From NCBI GenBank assembly GCA_944548615.1, contig OX155957.1, positions 3,650,795 through 3,714,794 on the forward strand: a stretch of 64,000 nucleotides of DNA, read 5' to 3'. Made by a program: the position numbers and the translations under genes. The notes beneath the pieces were generated by a model. The model saw only the letters and a list, made by a program, of their open reading frames with translations. It had not been told where the DNA came from and made no database searches. Positions 50,656 through 62,039 of the stretch are shown one piece after another. How positions within the stretch are numbered: the first letter of the stretch is position 1; each line of letters starts with the position of its first letter. The stretch is from Micropterix aruncella. Taxonomy: Eukaryota > Arthropoda > Insecta > Lepidoptera > Micropterigidae.

Positions 50656-51255
50656 GATCGAACAGCCGGCTTACCGACAGCCGGCTTCCTGATGGTACAA
50701 ACAAGTGCCAGCTGGCACTTGTTTGACTCCAGGGTGCCGGCACTGGGCTGGCACTAGGATGCCAGGACCGGTCCTCACCAGAATGCTGTCACCAGTTTGG
50801 TACTATAATTCTGGTACCAGATAAAAACTAGCATAATGGTACCGGGCTGACACCAGGATGCCAGTGCTGGTTTTACACCAGTGTGCTGGCACTAGTTTGG
50901 CTCCAGGATGCTGTTACCAGGTCGGCTTCAGGATGCTAGAACTAAGTTAATACCAGGATGCTGGCACGATATGCTGATACTAGGATGCCAATACCTGTCC
51001 CCAGACTGCTGGTACTAGACTGGATCCAGGATGTTGGTACTAGGTTAAAACCAGGATACCAGTCCAGGATGCTGGCAACAGTTCGGCGCCAGGATGCTGG
51101 TGCCAGGTCGGCTCTCTAAGATGTTGGCATCAGCTTAAAACAAAGATGCTGGTATCAGGATGCTGGCACCAGTTTGGCACCAGGACGCTGGTGCCAGGCC
51201 GGTTCTCCAAGATACTGGCATTAGGTTAAAACCAAGATGCTGGCACCATTTTAGC
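50656..51255. repeat. Degenerate self-complementary minisatellite
   Basis: About 600 bp of irregular 20-30-bp units built from ACCAGGATGCTGGCACCAG, TTTGGCACCAGGATGC and GGTTAAAACCA-type phrases. The first unit includes the perfect palindrome CAAGTGCCAGCTGGCACTTG at 50702-50721. CTGGCACCAG and CTGGTGCCAG alternate, so both strands carry the same motif. No long open frame crosses it. Confidence 0.85.
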
Positions 51256-51520
51256 ACTAAATTTGAAGTAATTTTTTATATCTATGCATAATATTAAGTT
51301 TAGTTTCTACTATGGAAAAATTAAGTTTTTAGAAAAAAAATTGAATTGAAATTAAGAAATAAATTTAGGCGAAATTTCATAAAAATTCTACATTTTATAC
51401 ATATTTAGTAATAAATCTATAATTATCTGTGTTGAATAATAAAATCGATAACTTTTTAAATCACCGGTCAATTTGACTTAGCGCGGTAGAAATACTTATA
51501 TATAAAAGAGGTTTAGTGTT
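51256..51520. other. AT-rich spacer
   Basis: Nothing recognised. Confidence 0.4.
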
Positions 51521-52040
51521 AAAGGGTGAGGATATTATTTAGTTGCATCATTGTAGTGGTTAAATCAGTATGACAAACTAAGGAAGTTTTGATAACATTA
51601 AAAAATATATTTTAAAAAAAAAGTTGAAAAAACAAAAAGCACGATGCGCTATCTCACGATAGCGGTAGGTAAAATGTCGCTAATATTGTTTATTAGCGTT
51701 ATTTTAGCTACCGCTAGATGGCACAGCGCGCTCAACACTTTCAAACTTTTACTTAATAAAGATTTACAAATTCGACAATAAAAAAAAACCTTTTTTTTTT
51801 GTACTTTCTACTTTTTACAAATCAAAAGTTGATTATTTCGTCGTACTGATGTACATCGTACATCGTACTGACTACCCACTATAAAGATGTCAGTAATAAA
51901 TATATTGCTGGGTTAGTTACCTACTTTCAATTTTTAAATCGTAAAATTAAACTGTGAAATAGCTCCTGCTATTTTCAGTGCTAAATTACTTTTTGATAAA
52001 TAGCAACTATTGATTGATACGTGTAAACAGCGGTATCCAA
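51521..52040 (+). repeat. Hairpin-bearing interspersed repeat C, copy 1
   Basis: Aligns loosely with 54815-55180. Its core at 51662-51718 is an inverted repeat with arms TAGCGGTAGGTAAAA...GCTAAT and ATTAGCG..ATTTTAGCTACCGCTA (22 of 25 positions pair). It is followed by GATGGCACAGCGCGCTCAA and CTTTCAAACTTTTA, which are shared with the second copy. CCGCTAGATGGCAC matches the CTCF core consensus. Confidence 0.6.
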
Positions 52041-52479
52041 AAATTACACCCTTCAGTAGTGGTGGGCAGCTGCAAAGCATTATTTATTATTTAATTACCT
52101 ATCTATCAGAAAACTAAATTTTTCCATATATAAATTATTATTTACTCTTTTCACGTTTTATTGAAATTCTATTAACTATTAATATTTTATATTTTGTATG
52201 ATGGATTTTTAAAAATATTTTCAGCAGACTATATCAATGACAGTTTTTAGATGTATGAGTAATATGGATCTACCTAATTTATTAATATTATTAATTTTTA
52301 ATATGATTAGATGAAAAGAAAAAATGGCTATCTATAAATGATATAACATAAAAGAAAAAAATATACATTTAAATAAAAAATAATAATATGTATATATAGA
52401 ATGGTCAACGATGAAATAAATATATAAATTGTCATCAATGAACATTAATTGTGTGATGATAAAAAGGATGAAGCAAAAT
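52041..52479. other. AT-rich DNA, nothing recognised
   Basis: No open frame of interest or repeat match noticed. Confidence 0.4.
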
Positions 52480-52643
52480 TACCGCGTGAAATTTGTAGCA
52501 CCCGACGTTTTGGCGATGTTGCAACCGCTGTTGTCCAGGATAGACTAAAGTGTACTTAATCGTCGGCGGTTGTTAGGCGGGTAGGCGGCAAACTGCTGCT
52601 GTTATAACGCAGATTATAACGGTGGTGGGGTCAGCGCGCGTGA
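52480..52643. repeat. Short GC-rich repeat related to 33160-33245
   Basis: Shares TGTCCAGGATAGACT and, inverted, a block reading GGTGCTACAAA(C/T)TT(T/C)ACGCGGTAA with the copy near 33 kb. Both copies lie within 500 bp of a Helitron-like 3' end. Confidence 0.5.
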
Positions 52644-52862
52644 ATGTTAAAAATCCGCCGTGCACACAACACTCACTTTATCTTATGTTACGTCCTAGCG
52701 CTTGGCGATGGGGATCAACAACAATTTAAGAAGAGGGTTTCACGTAGTAGAGAGTTTAAAAGCGTCGTCTTTATTAATGTTCAGGATTCTTGTTATTTCA
52801 ATGGCTTCCCGGATTATGCGGAGAAAGTAAATTTGTTCTTTGTTTCGCACAATGGGATTTGA
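52644..52862 (+). CDS. Unassigned 72-codon open frame
   Basis: ATG-initiated frame in GC-richer sequence. The peptide begins MLKIRRAHNTHFILCYVLAL and ends YAEKVNLFFVSHNGI. The first 20 or so residues are mildly hydrophobic, but there is no clear signal peptide. No family recognised. It lies 130 bp from a Helitron-like end and could be captured or chance sequence. Confidence 0.15.
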   Translation: MLKIRRAHNTHFILCYVLALGDGDQQQFKKRVSRSREFKSVVFINVQDSCYFNGFPDYAEKVNLFFVSHNGI

Positions 52863-52992
52863 AACTGCACCCAGTGGTTATTTCGCTACGGAATACGGGC
52901 AGGCGGATGCGGCGCGGTGAGGCTCTAAAGTTAAAATTATAAAGCGTAAGTTCGTGCTGAAACCCACAGATAAAACAGGGATTGCGTATATC

Positions 52993-53754
52993 TGACCCGT
53001 GCCCACTTCGTTGGGCGGTAAAACTTTTTACCTGTGATGAAATTATGAGTGTGGTTCGGTTAGTACTGAGTGCTATGATTTATTTTCTGACTGCCAAAAG
53101 AAGGGTTATATTTTTACTGCATATGTATGTATGTATTTGCATGCCAATTTGACTATAATACCGTTATTTGTGAGTGTCTTCTTGTGAGTGTCTTATTTGT
53201 GAGCGTATTATCTCTTTAACTATTTATGCAGTAAAAGGGAATGTATATGCAGTAAAAGGAAGAAGTCTTTTGTTTTAAACACTTGAGACGATAAATTTAC
53301 TTGTTTTGATAAGAATTCATAATTGTTGATAATATGACCAATAAACATGACCTAACGATTTAAATATTTTTTTTAATATAGAATACTACTTTTTGTGACA
53401 ACTATAAAAGTTAGACAAATGCTGTCGATGACTTTTTTGTAGGCATTATCAAGCTCTACAACTTTTCTCTGGAACTTAATCATATATCTCTCATCATTAA
53501 GGCAGCGTTAGTTAGAAACGTTTTCGTTCGCCCGCTTATTCTCCGACTTACTTTGCAAATCCGACTACCACGAAAAAGCCTTTTCATTTTTCGGATTAAT
53601 ATGTAGCCTCACACAAAAACGCCTCACACAATGACACTCACAAATAACGTGGCTTTCTATTGGTGAAAGAATTTTCAAAATCGGTTCAGTAGATCCAGAG
53701 ATTACTTCCTACAACGTCACAAACTTTACCTATTTATAATATTAGTAGTATAGA
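52993..53754 (-). mobile_element. Non-autonomous Helitron-like element, reverse copy
   Basis: Reverse complement of the family at 32258-33002: the 5' end TCTATACTACTAATATTATA is at 53754, and the 3' hairpin GCCCAACGAAGTGGGCACGG ends near 52993. Contains the intact AAATAAGACACTCACAAGAA target phrase on the minus strand. No coding frame. Confidence 0.7.
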
Positions 53755-54084
53755 TAATGAAATTCACATTTAATCGCCTACACAATCTTGGAAATCTGTG
53801 TATCAGAGGGTCAATAGTAAATTATAATCCTTTCGTATAATTTTAATAATTTTGTAATTATACTTAAACCATTAGACTTTTTTATAATTTTATTTGTAAT
53901 TGGAAATGTAATTTTATTTGTAAAAATATCATTAGATATGTCATGTCTATACCCAGATCGGGTTTTTGAAAATAAACTCTTCTTACTTCTTACTTCTATT
54001 AAATTCCCATTGCGCTATGTTCTATTAATAAAACCTTAAATGCTCGTTTACTTATTATACCTTGATTAAGAAACTCTACTAACA
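53755..54084. other. AT-rich spacer
   Basis: Nothing recognised. Confidence 0.4.
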
Positions 54085-54185
54085 TTAAAGTAGGTATCTA
54101 ATAGTACCTAGGTAGGTACTAGGTAATTATTTACTCAGTACCTAGGTAGGTAATAGGTAGGTACTAGGTAGTAGGTAAGGTAGGT
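54085..54185 (+). repeat. Degenerate GGTA/TAGGTAGG array
   Basis: About 100 bp rich in GTAGGTA and CTAGGTAGGTA words. Not the canonical insect telomere TTAGG. Confidence 0.75.
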
Positions 54186-54814
54186 AATTTTACATCTTTC
54201 TATTATTAAAGAAATCGTTTGCATAAACACTGATTTTATTTCAAGGTGTTTTGTGCTGCTGCGTAGGAGTTACCCAAAAAGGTCAATATTTATTTAAATA
54301 ATTTATGGAGAGTCCAAGAGAGATGTTACCGCGTTTAGGCAGCTTCATTCCTCACTCCACACTCCTGCTGAGCGAACCGAGGGAGTTGTTCAAGCGATTG
54401 CTCCTAGGAAGTTACCGAGCACTAGGTTTCGTATTGTGGCCATTGAGTTATATATGTATAACTCAATGATTATGGCGAGGATTGGCGGCCATTAGTAGTG
54501 GTTATATACTCATGGAGGCATCCGTGGAATGGCAAACCCAACACACAGGGCGTGTTATTAGTGACTACGTTGCAGTTTCCTTAATGAATACATCATTTGG
54601 CCAATGAAATTATATTTATCTTAAGCCTCAGATTTGTGATATAATAAGTGCAGTTTATGATCAGCCTGAGTATATCAATATATAACAAAGAAACTGATTT
54701 CGTGGATGCTTGGGGCTAAAAGATTCCGAGAAGAAGGTCGGAAGGCCAAGAAGATTTGCCATAAAAATTCAATAAATTATCTAACTTATACAAAGTATTT
54801 TTTTTAATTGTGAC
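54186..54814. other. Unassigned DNA with a perfect short palindrome
   Basis: 54441-54468 is a 12-bp perfect inverted repeat with loop TATG. The surrounding 54330-54560 is GC-richer, but no tRNA-like promoter or gene was recognised. Confidence 0.4.
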
Positions 54815-55180
54815 ATCTTTGAAGTAGGAGAATCAGTATGAGCAAATAAGCAACTGTTAATGGATTTTTTTGGGAAAAATACAAAAAAAAAAAAAATAAT
54901 AATTCACTGTCATGAAAAATAGTATAAAAGAGGTAATCCCGTTGCGCCATCTAGCGGTATGTAAAATATTGTTATTCGCGATATTTTACCTATTGCTAGT
55001 TAACGAAGCGCGCTCAAAGCTTGTCAAACTTTTATTTATCAGTTAAGTTTTTCAAATTTATCAAAATAATAATTTAAAAAAAAAAATGTTGATTTTTTCG
55101 AAGTTTTTGATTGAACGTTGGTTATTTGCTCGTACTGGTTCTACCACTTTAAGGATGTCATTAATTAAAAACTCACCCTG
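54815..55180 (+). repeat. Hairpin-bearing interspersed repeat C, copy 2
   Basis: Second copy of the family at 51521. The core GCGCCATCTAGCGGT at about 54944-54958 is followed by TATGTAAAATAT...ATATTTTACCTATTGCTA, then GCGCGCTCAAAGCTTGTCAA. CCGCTAGATGGCGC on the minus strand is a full CTCF-type core. Confidence 0.6.
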
Positions 55181-55852
55181 TAGTTATTATAGCCCTAAAA
55201 AACCTATTACTCGCGGAGTCTTTCTACCCCATCGGCTTTCTGGAAAAAATATTTTGGGATATAAAACGTCAAGTGTAGCACGTAAGACAATGGCACGTAT
55301 TTGCTCTAATCTGTACACTATCGCTGAGCATACCGGCGTGAGCAGATATTTGGGACACTTCGGGTTAAACATTTAAATTACAACATGCCCAAAATGGTGA
55401 CTATACGTGACACGATAGTTTTATGGCGGCTTTTATATAGTTCTATCTCGGTGACGTATCAAATAAGGGCCTTACTCTGAAGTAAAAGTCAACATGTCGG
55501 AGAAAATAAACCACAAGTGTAAGCGCGAATGATGCGTCGTAGTTCCCGAGCTAACTGCAGGTATATTAATCTCACAGAGTTTTCGAAGTGGACAAACGAA
55601 GTCATCGTATGGTCATATTTATATTGACTTTTGTACACATTTACTTTAAATTTATAAGCAAACTTCAATATTTTTGTTCCAATGATATTTTACATATTTA
55701 AGTTATTTTTTTTTCTATTTATTAACGATTTTAAAAATTTAATCAGTAATATACATTGTCGTGCCATACATTTAAAAAAATCATTTCAGATTCCATCAAT
55801 AATGAGATTCCATCTGCGGAAATCGTAAGATGTTATTAATATATTAAGATGT
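55181..55852. other. Unassigned AT-rich DNA
   Basis: A 96-codon frame (55086-55376) overlaps here but resembles nothing known and begins inside repeat C. Confidence 0.35.
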
Positions 55853-55854
55853 TT

Positions 55855-55889
<35 letters not shown>

Positions 55890-56151
55890 TTTTAAGGAAA
55901 ACCAACAGCCATATAAAATATTAAATAACAACTTAAATAATAAATGATAGCCAATAACAGGTTCTCACATATAGAAACAGTTTGGAGAATATGGAATTGC
56001 CAGCAAAAACGCTTGGCAGGGTCCGGTACTATAAATTTACAAAACGCAAATAAAAATTAAACAAAAAGGGACAAGAAGGCAAAAAAAAACACAATCGAGA
56101 AATCGAATACAAAAAAAATAATAACAATAAAGAAAAGCAGAAGAGTAGGTA

Positions 56152-59072
56152 CTAAAAGAAATTGTTGCTGAGGATACGTCTCGCTGATACAACACTAGTG
56201 TTAAATAGATCGATATCAACGTCGCCGCAAATCAGTTTATTGAGGTTGTTACTCGCACGCCACATATAGGTGTTTTGCATGTAATTAGATGTAACAACAG
56301 GTAGCCGAATTGGGATGGTGTGTCTCATGGATTTAACCGGGGCATTAAAAGATAAGTATGATAAAAGTTCGGTACAATCTAAAGAACCTTGGGCAATTTT
56401 TTGCAAAAAAGTGAGGTCACCGATTTCTCGCCGTTTTGCTAGTGGAAGCAGGTGGTGTTTTTTACATAATTTGACATAGTCGTCTGAACTGTATTTGTCT
56501 TTGGTACGGAAACATAAGTATTTAAGGAACTTCCTTTGGATGCCCTCGATGCGATTGGAGTATTTAAAGTACATAGGGTTCCATATTTGAGATGCATATT
56601 CCAGGTTGCTACGCACCAGAGTACAGTAAAGAATTTTAAGAGTTTTAATGGATTTAAAATCTTTGGTACTACGCATAACGAATCCAAGAGCTCTGGAAGC
56701 CTTTTTAACTATTTTGTCTACATGAGTGTCGAAGAGCAGCTTGGAGTCGTGGTACACACCGAGGTCACGAATGATAGAGTCCCTTTGTAACTTGGTACCT
56801 TTTAGGACATAGTCGTGTAATACAATATTTCGCTTTCGAGTAAAAGTGACCACACTACATTTGGATGGATTTAAATCTAAGTGGTTCCAGGTACAATAGC
56901 GCTCGAGGCGTTCAAGGTCGGCTTGAAGTAGTAGAGTGTCGACAGGAGATAGAATCGTCTTGAAAATCTTCATATCATCGGCGAAGCTAAGAAGGTGTGA
57001 ATAACGGAAACACCTGTCAATATCGTTGATAAAAATGATAAAAAGCAAAGGACCTAGTAAAGATCCTTGAGGAACACCACTTGGGATGGGGACCCAACTG
57101 GATGTGTAATTATTAATAACTACAGCCTGCGAGCGATTATGGATATAAGACGCAAACCATCTGAGAAGATTGCCACAGATGCCAGTCTTCTCCAGTTTGC
57201 TTAAGAGTAAGCTGTGCTGAATCCGATCAAAGGCCTTGCTATAGTCAGTATAGACCACGTCAACTTGGTGACCTTTGTTCATGGCATCTGTAAGAGCTGT
57301 ATTTAGAAGGACAAGATTAGAAACTGTCGATCGACCTTTCAGGAAGCCATGTTGAGTAGTATTAAACGACTGCTTGAGCGCAAAATATACTTGATCATAT
57401 ATCATTTTTTCAAAGACTTTTGACACTATACACAGTTTGGAAATGGGGCGATAATTATCAATGTTATGTTTAGGACCTTTTTTATGCACAGGCGTAATAA
57501 AAGCATTTTTCCAGATAGTTGGAACGATCCCATCATCTAAAGATCTCCGAAAAATTAATGAAATAGGGATAGCGATTGTTTTAGCGCAGCCTATAAGAAA
57601 GACAGCTGGTAGGTTATCAGGCCCAGCGGACTTAGACGGGTCCAATTTTAAAAGTGACTGTTCCACTTCGCTGACGTCAACATACACTTTCGATATATAA
57701 GTGGCAGATGTGTCGGTAGGCGAGAAACCACCGGTATCATCTTGCGCAACAACAGTACTAGAGAGAAAATTATTTAAAAAGAAATCAGAGAAGGCATTAC
57801 AAATCAGCTCGCCTGTGGTAAATATACTGGTCCCTAAGGACATGCTATTAGGCATTGAGTTGGATTTGGTTTTGCCTTTAAGATAAGACCAAAACTTTTT
57901 GGGATTACTTGTAATAGAGTTTTCGACGGAGGAAATGTATCTAGCGTGGCATTTCTCTTCCAGGTCCCTGACACGGCCCCGCAGGTATTTAAATGCCTCT
58001 TCGTCAGCTTTGTTACCATACATTCTGAATTTTTTAAAATATTTATGTTTTTCTTTAATACATTTCTTAAGGCCAGGGGAGTACCAAGGAGGGAAATAGT
58101 CGGAGGTAATAACTTTGGATGGAACAAACTGCTTAATTAGAGATGAACACTCGTCGTAAAAATAACAGACGGCATCTTCTAGGGATCTAGTGGAAAATTC
58201 CTTGTCCCAATCTATATTTACAAACCCATTGTTTAGTTTTACATAATCTCCTTTGTTAAATAAATATTTGGTATATGAATTGAGCCGTAATGGGTTATAA
58301 ACTAAGAATTTTACCACAACTAGGAGCGCACCATGGTGCGGGTCTATTGGAACAAGAGGATCATCACTGTGATCGAACACACTGTCACAATGTCGTTGGA
58401 GAAGATTAAATCCAGCGTACGGTCGAGTGCATTGCGTAAGCCATTGTATTGACCGAACCCAAGGGTGGCCATTTCATCCGTCAGTGATAGCTCATCATCG
58501 GTCAACATATTGGATGGATCAAGATATTCACCCGTAGTACGCGTCCACACTATATTACCAAGGTTAAAATCACCAAGGATCAAATATTTGTCTTCTGGGC
58601 TGGACAGTAAGACACGGTTTAAACTGTTGAGAAAGTTGGTCAGCTGTTGAGAGAATGAGTTGCCTGCATTTTGACTACATAGGTAAAGGGCGCAAATGTG
58701 CAATTTGACGGATTTATTAGCGTCTTGCGTTTTAAGGTGCAGCGTGAGCCATAGGTCCTCGGCAGTAGAGTGGAAGGCAGGCCGCGGCGACACGGACAGA
58801 TCCCTGCGCACCGCCACAAGCACACCTCCACCGCGCGACTGGCCAGTTACGTTATAGTCACGGTCCCGCCGCCACACCATGTATCGATGGTCAAATAGCT
58901 CACTATCGGATATACTTTCCAGTAACCAAGTCTCAGTTAAGACAACTATGTCAAATTTCTGCTTACTGATATTCCTGAAGAAAGTATTTGTTTTAGTACG
59001 TAGACCTCGGACGTTTTGATAATATACCGAAAATTTATTGGGTGTGATTTCATTAGTGACATAGTCAGCCAT
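56152..59072 (-). pseudogene. LINE ORF2: APE endonuclease plus reverse transcriptase, one frameshift
   Basis: Starts at ATG 59072. The first frame (59072-58344) is an APE-type endonuclease with YYQNVRGLRTK, VVLTETWL (catalytic Glu), SRGGGVLVAVRRD, YLILGDFNL and LDLIFSND. The second (58380-56152, no ATG) starts with the domain's SDDPLVPIDPHHGAL end and carries the RT: SKSAGPDNLPAVF, NYRPISKLCIVSKVFE, VVYTDYSKAFDRI, PSGVPQGSLLGPLLFIIFIN, LLSFADDMKIF (intact FADD), IIRDLGVYHDSKL, LVRSNLEYASQIWNP and a C-terminal IRLPVVTSNY. The two frames join if one GT unit is removed from GTGTGT near 58381, so the break is a two-base slip. All catalytic motifs look intact. Apart from the slip the ORF would be about 970 codons, normal for the group. 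Confidence 0.9.
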
Positions 59073-59489
59073 TAGTAATGTGGGTTAAGGTAAAAACAGT
59101 GTAGAAGAAATTGAGTAGTGATAACCCCTTTGGATAGAGAATAAATAAACGATCTGGCAGAGTAATGTGATATTGCGATAAAAGACATATATACGGTAAA
59201 ACAGAAAAAAGGTGGTTAGTAAAGGTGAGCGTGCGAGCAGACAGCGCGGCAACGGTGATATCGATAAGTCGAGGTGCATTCGAGTAAGCTACTGGGCGAG
59301 AGAGGTCCAATCGTAGATAATAGTGAAGTAGCAGCAAGACACTTAGGTCAGGGGCGAGAAACATTATAAAGAAATCGTACTTATTAATTAATAATAACTT
59401 ATATACGGACGGAAACAGAGACATGGATGACGTAAACCAATGGTGCGGTAAAGAAAACCATGTAGAAAGCAAGTTCCATATGTGGCAGT
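59073..59489 (-). other. ORF1-ORF2 spacer of the LINE
   Basis: 417 bp between the ORF1 stop and the ORF2 start, longer than the overlapping or short junctions usual for this group. A 135-codon frame is open across it, but its peptide is hydrophobic and unrecognised. It may be decayed or inserted sequence. Confidence 0.4.
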
Positions 59490-60407
59490 CTAGGTAAGCT
59501 TGTTTAAATCGTCCTCTTTTGTAATAGTCTTCACCGGCGATTCATTAGTTTTACGAACATGTATTTTACAAAATTTCACCCACACGTATTGATAACCAAG
59601 TTCCTTGGCTGTGGCTTTAACTTTGCTAAGCAGCCTTTTCGAGTCAGGTGACAGATGATCGTTTATGAAGACACGTTTACGGCTGCAGTCACCACCGAAT
59701 CCCAGCTCGCTAGCCGCTATCATCTTCTTCATGCGTGCCGCAGCCACGAAATCCTCCTTCACATATCGATTTAAGAAGTTGATAATAATATTTTTTTCCT
59801 TAAAGTCATGTGTTGGTACTCTAGATATATAATTGATTTGTGTTTTAGGGAAGCTATAGCCAACTACTTTACATAAGTTCTCAGCAATGGTGAAAAGGTT
59901 TTCACCTTTGATGAATGGTAAACCTTTCACTTCGACGTTGTTACGTCGCGTCCATTGCTCCGTAGCGACAGACTCGCGCTTCAGGTTGCTGATCTCGGCT
60001 GTAGCGGAAATGAGAGCATCCTGCAGCTGTTGTACTTGTTTCGAGGATTTTTTAGACTCCAACAGCCTATTTTCAAATTCCTGGAGCTTAGCGCTGTCAT
60101 ATTCACGCGATCTCTTCAGTTCAGACAACTCATCCTTGATCGCTTTTATATCATCAACGAGAGTTGGTAGAGCCACCAGCTTCAGTTTGACTTCGCTCAG
60201 CTCCCGCAATATGACATCGAGTTTATCGGAGTCAAGCTGCGTCGAGCGAGATTTGCATAGGGGACACCTCCACGCTGCCTTCCTCTCTAAGCCCAGTTTC
60301 CGATAGCTAACTTCAGTAATCCTGGCACAACCAAAGTCATAGTCGCCATTACAACCTTCACAGTGAGTGCCATCATTAAAGTCAGCTTTACAAGATTTAC
60401 ACTTCAT
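59490..60407 (-). CDS. LINE ORF1: PHD-type zinc finger, coiled coil, RNA-binding region
   Basis: 305 codons from the ATG at 60407-60405; the frame stays open 10 codons further without another ATG. It has an N-terminal zinc finger with CKSCKAD, HCEGCNGDYDFGCA and WRCPLCKS (PHD-like Cys/His spacing), then a long heptad-rich coiled coil (about residues 60-150, for example LRELSEVKLKLVAL and ELKRSREYDSAKL). A C-terminal domain has RRNNVEVKGLPFIKGENL and KRVFINDHLSPDSKRLL, as in ORF1 proteins of CR1-like and related LINEs, which bind the element RNA in ribonucleoprotein particles. It lies upstream of ORF2 on the same strand. No stop or frameshift was seen, so this is the best preserved protein-coding gene in the window. 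Confidence 0.85.
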   Translation of the reverse strand: MKCKSCKADFNDGTHCEGCNGDYDFGCARITEVSYRKLGLERKAAWRCPLCKSRSTQLDSDKLDVILRELSEVKLKLVALPTLVDDIKAIKDELSELKRSREYDSAKLQEFENRLLESKKSSKQVQQLQDALISATAEISNLKRESVATEQWTRRNNVEVKGLPFIKGENLFTIAENLCKVVGYSFPKTQINYISRVPTHDFKEKNIIINFLNRYVKEDFVAAARMKKMIAASELGFGGDCSRKRVFINDHLSPDSKRLLSKVKATAKELGYQYVWVKFCKIHVRKTNESPVKTITKEDDLNKLT

Positions 60408-60690
60408 TTTGGAAGACTGTAAAAGATTTGTGCACAAAAATAGTATTTATGAGCAAATTATTTAATTAAATATTTATTGCGTTGGCAGCGCCGTTATGAG
60501 ACGATAAGCGATCGCAGTGCGAGTTTTCGATTCGGTTGTCGATGTAGGCAGGTACCCGCCAAATGTAAACAACAAAACAGCACCTGATTCTCGCCTGTCC
60601 TCACATCGATCTTGGTTGTATTTCGTATCAATCTCTTGGCCGCATTTCGCACTACAGTCTGAAAACTTGTCCAGTTAGAAAACACGCGAA

Positions 60691-61621
60691 AAAACTTATT
60701 TATTTAATAAATTTATAGAACGGTGTGATACGATCCTGATTATCAAGCAGCGTTGCCGGCCGAATATTTTCGAATTTATCGTGAGTGTTCCTGAATATCT
60801 CTTATATTTTCCCGCAAAAAACCCAAACGAGTTGACATCGTGGAATGCCTTTTTAGCCGGCCCCAACTGATGCAAAGTGGCGTCCGAAAAAACAGTTTGT
60901 GAACCCATTATTTATTATAATGGGATATTGAAAAGATCACTTTTTCTTTTGATCTAGCTCTCCTTCAAAACATTTGACAACGATTTGCATTATGAAATTT
61001 ATCAATATGGGAGGAAGAATAAACAGTAAAAGTGGTTAAGTGTTTTAACCGATTTAGAGCGGGGGTGGTTGTTTTTTATAATATATTAAAATATATATTT
61101 TATTTCAAACTATTATAATACACATATAAGGTCAAGAATTTTATTTTAGGTGTAATACTTTCATTTCGCTTTAATGCTTTCGTCTGATCTTTTTCTGAAA
61201 TTTCTATGTATAGGAAGTTATATGGTCGACCCGAGAACGGGTTATAACCCGGTTGGGAGATATTAAGTGATAACTTTCGTCATTTGTTTCATTATACATT
61301 GTAATAATTGACAATAGAAATATGGAAATTAAGATATACGGAAATTAAAAAAAACAATTAAGATGTTGTTGATAATGTACATATATACGTCAGAATGATG
61401 GTAGTTGGATTTGGGCACTTTTCCAGTATACCCATCATTTATGTAATTTAACGTATTATTCATTTTAGTAAAGAAATTGTATTTTGGAAAGCATCCAATT
61501 ATACGGGAGACTAAAATTAAAAATAAGAAAATTTAAATATTCAACACTAATTAAGATGCCAGATTTGTATTTAGTATTATTCTTAAAAGGGCTGTTCTTA
61601 TGTCACAATGGACCCTGTTGC
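60691..61621. other. Unassigned AT-rich DNA
   Basis: Possibly includes more of the LINE 5' UTR at its left side. An isolated GAGCGGGGGTGGTTGTTTTT at about 61058-61077 matches one internal block of the GC-rich repeat family and may be a tiny relic. Confidence 0.35.
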
Positions 61622-62035
61622 AAGGGAGCTAATGGGCTCTGTTGCAGTTAGGCCACTAAGACCCATGTATTCAGGGTCGATCAAACTCACGGGTTAACAC
61701 CCATCCGGCGGCCTCCACGCAGAAGTGCGAGCCGATTTCCCCTAGGAGTCAATCTTCGGGCGCTCCTGGACTGTTTAAGCACCATCGTAACCAATCGAGA
61801 GACCGGAGTAATCTGGTCACAATTGGAAGTAAGCGCGTGAGTGTCGGCCCGCCAGGTAACATTCCTGGTTATCTCGCGGTTAAGGCGTTGGCGTCTTACG
61901 GGCTTGTGACGTAACTAGATGGTGGAATGTTTTGTCCCCAAGTCTTCTACTCTCACACCAGGGAGATAGAACGACTAATCGTTAAAACTTTCTGAGGTGA
62001 CGGGCTCACCCGCTGTAATCGACAACCCAAGTTGT
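61622..62035 (+). repeat. GC-rich dispersed repeat with internal deletion
   Basis: First third (GGGAGCTAATGGGCTCTGTT to GGGCGCTCCTGGACTGTTT), then a direct jump to AACCAATCGAGAGACCGGAG and the final third (ATCTCGCGGTTAAGGCGTTG to GGTGACGGGCTCACCCGC). The central 250 bp is deleted. Confidence 0.75.
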
Positions 62036-62039
62036 TTAA

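Larger units (their letters stand above)
55853..60690 (-). mobile_element. Near-complete CR1/Jockey-group LINE, two ORFs
   Basis: On the minus strand: 5' UTR from roughly 60690, ORF1 at 60407-59490, a 417-bp spacer, ORF2 (endonuclease then RT) at 59072-56152, a 3' UTR, and a (AAAT)n tail at 55895-55857. The order and the PHD-type ORF1 fit CR1/Jockey-group LINEs. The 5' border is uncertain and no target duplication was found. Confidence 0.8.

Noticed and set aside
54085..54185. Interstitial telomere array
   Set aside because: Units are GGTA/TAGGTAGG rather than TTAGG; at best a degenerate microsatellite.
55086..55376. 96-codon plus-strand frame as a small gene
   Set aside because: It begins within repeat C, has an antisense frame of similar length, and shows no motif or start context.
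59887..60306. 139-codon plus-strand frame
   Set aside because: Antisense shadow of the LINE ORF1 coiled coil; serine- and leucine-rich as expected from reversed codons.
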